The translations under genes were made by a program, and so were the position numbers. This document shows, piece after piece, positions 11,832-13,143 of a stretch of DNA of 13,143 bases (position 1 is the stretch's first letter; each line of letters opens with the position of its first letter). The notes beneath the pieces were generated by a model. It was given only the letters and a program-made list of their open reading frames with translations, did no database searches and was not told the DNA's origin. Source of the DNA: Eubacteriales Family XIII. Incertae Sedis bacterium (GTDB taxonomy: Bacteria; Bacillota_A; Clostridia; Peptostreptococcales; Anaerovoracaceae); the NCBI GenBank assembly GCA_031280075.1, contig JAITHG010000071.1, positions 1 through 13,143 on the forward strand, given 5' to 3'.

Positions 11832-13143
11832 ATGTATGAATTCAGACCGTATACCGATCGCATCTGGGAGCTGCGGGAGCAGATCCGGGATCGGGTGCTG
11901 CGCTATGAGTCGCAGCGCTCCGTGATTTTGAAAGACTCCTACAGCAGGAACCAGCACGTCGTGCCCATCCTGCGCCGCGCGATGGGCTTCAAGGACATCT
12001 GCGAGCAGATCGACATCTACGTCGGCGACACCGAGCTGATCGTCGGCAGCAAGGGCGGGCGCCAGTTCAGCTGCGCCGCCTATCCGGAGTGGCTGCCCGA
12101 CGACTGGCTGCTCGACTTCGTGGGGCGCGGCGTATGGAAGGTGGACGAGGCGGACGGGCTGTACCACAACCCCGACGGCGAGGAGCTCAAGCAGACCATC
12201 CACCCGGACGACTACGAGGCGCTGAAGGAATGCCGCCCCTACTGGGATCACAACCGGGTCGGTGTGGTCGCGGATGCCTGGAAGCCGGAGGGCTTCGACG
12301 AGCTGTGCAGGCTCAACGTCAGCAGCTACGTAGAAGGCGGGATGGGGCTGGCAAGCCTGCCGGCAGGGCACCTCATCTGCGGCTACAAGAAGGTGGTCGA
12401 CACGGGCTTCGAGGCGATCCGCAGGCAGGCGCAGGACTTCCTCGACGAGCATCGCGGCAGCCTCATGGGCGACAACGTGAACAAGTACATGTTCTATCAA
12501 TCCGTCGCACTCGCCTGCGAAGGCGGCATCGCGCTCACGAAACGCTACGCGCAGGCATGCCGCGACAAGGCGGCGGGCTGGCAGGACGAGGCGCGCAAGG
12601 AGGAGCTGCTGTGGATGGCGGACGGTCTTGACTGGATCAGCGAAAACCCGGCGCGCGGCTTCTGGGAGGCGCTGCAGCTGACGATGATGTACCAGGTCAT
12701 GATCCAGATCGAGGCGCTGCTGCCCTCACCGGCGCTCGGGCGCGTGGATCAGTACACCTGGCCCTACCTGAAAAAAGACCTCGAAGAAGGGCGGATCACG
12801 ATGGATCAGGCGCAGGAGTACTGCGATGCCTTCTTCCTGAAAGCCAACTGCTACTACGGCGCAGGTCCCTCGCACGTCGTCAGCACGACGGGCATCGGGA
12901 ACACCTACCAGCATACCACGCTCGGAGGCGTAGACCCTGAGACGGGAGAGGATGCGACGAACCCCGTGACCTACATGGTCCTCGAGACCGTCGGTCGCCT
13001 GAAGCTGCACGACCCGACCATCTCGCTGCGCCTGAACAAGAATACCCCGGACGAGCTGTGGGACTGCGCGCTCGCGACGAGCAAACTCGTGGGCGGGCTG
13101 CCGCTCTACCAGAACGACGAGGTCATCATCCCCTCCCTCATGG
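11832..13143 (+). CDS. Glycyl radical enzyme, PFL-like domain (partial, 5' part only)
   Basis: The frame is open from ATG 11832 to the window edge (437 codons); family members run to about 800 residues, so nearly half is missing. Family features are the N-terminal RYESQRSVILKDSYS block, RQFSCAAYPEW at 77-87, YMFYQSVALACEGGIALTKRYA at 219-240, GRVDQYTWPYLKKDLEEG at 303-320, GG..D..TGEDATNP at 365-378, and LHDPTISLR at 392-400. These match the PFL-like fold of the dehydratase/lyase/decarboxylase branch rather than pyruvate formate-lyase itself. The catalytic Cys and C-terminal glycyl-radical Gly lie beyond the window, so the reaction cannot be assigned. Family members require a radical-SAM activase, often encoded nearby, and act only without oxygen. 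The start is fixed by an ideal AAGGAGG. Its cytosolic, anaerobic catabolic role is inferred from the family. Confidence 0.88.
   Translation, partial: MYEFRPYTDRIWELREQIRDRVLRYESQRSVILKDSYSRNQHVVPILRRAMGFKDICEQIDIYVGDTELIVGSKGGRQFSCAAYPEWLPDDWLLDFVGRGVWKVDEADGLYHNPDGEELKQTIHPDDYEALKECRPYWDHNRVGVVADAWKPEGFDELCRLNVSSYVEGGMGLASLPAGHLICGYKKVVDTGFEAIRRQAQDFLDEHRGSLMGDNVNKYMFYQSVALACEGGIALTKRYAQACRDKAAGWQDEARKEELLWMADGLDWISENPARGFWEALQLTMMYQVMIQIEALLPSPALGRVDQYTWPYLKKDLEEGRITMDQAQEYCDAFFLKANCYYGAGPSHVVSTTGIGNTYQHTTLGGVDPETGEDATNPVTYMVLETVGRLKLHDPTISLRLNKNTPDELWDCALATSKLVGGLPLYQNDEVIIPSLM

Noticed and set aside
11709..12500. 263-residue frame on the minus strand
   Set aside because: It is a mirror of the glycyl radical enzyme; no family likeness and typical antisense Val/Leu/Ala/His bias.
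1..13143. Prophage, insertion sequence, CRISPR or defence island
   Set aside because: No transposase, integrase, repeat-spacer array, tRNA or restriction/defence gene is visible; the CPBP protein alone is not evidence.

Overview
The window looks like chromosomal DNA from an anaerobic, fairly GC-rich bacterium. The evidence is a glycyl radical enzyme, AAGGAGG-type ribosome binding sites, sigma70-type promoters with 17-nt spacers, and large secreted proteins ending in a beta-domain plus fibronectin-III tail. That tail style is common in gut and oral Firmicutes, Negativicutes and Coriobacteriia. I cannot name the genus. No phage, transposase, CRISPR, tRNA or rRNA is visible.

Left part (1-4773). 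A CPBP-type membrane protease, cut by the window edge, is transcribed leftward. It diverges from a small DUF2200 gene, and each has a recognisable promoter in the 229-bp gap. Convergent to DUF2200 is a leftward two-gene unit: an NhaC-family Na+/H+ (or metabolite) antiporter followed by a putrescine-type aminotransferase. The unit is probably one operon for amine or amino-acid catabolism coupled to ion or solute exchange. An inverted repeat at 1538-1559 sits between the convergent stops.

Middle part (4956-8904). A promoter and leader region precede an unrecognised multi-pass membrane protein. That protein starts at a TTG which overlaps the stop of a ten-codon upstream ORF with a strong ribosome binding site. 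Its 3' end overlaps by 20 nt the start of a 991-residue secreted protein. The secreted protein has an LCAT/lipase-like alpha/beta hydrolase domain with a visible Ser-Asp-His triad, two Ig-like domains, a nine-glycine linker and a C-terminal beta plus Fn3 module. Base composition jumps from roughly 33-47% to roughly 60% GC part way through this gene (hand counts).

Right part (9155-13143). A convergent gene encodes a 778-residue secreted beta-helix protein whose last ~165 residues are clearly homologous to the C-terminus of the lipase-like protein. The two neighbours therefore share a tail module facing each other. The beta-helix gene has a structured leader with two hairpins and a U7 tract that looks like an attenuator. 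Divergent from it, behind an inverted repeat holding a perfect DnaA-box 9-mer, starts a glycyl radical enzyme cut off by the window edge before its catalytic Cys and Gly.

The most novel elements are the membrane protein/LCAT-like secreted hydrolase pair with its overlapping upstream ORF, the shared surface tail on two convergent genes, and the attenuator-like leader. All functional links are inference from sequence and context.
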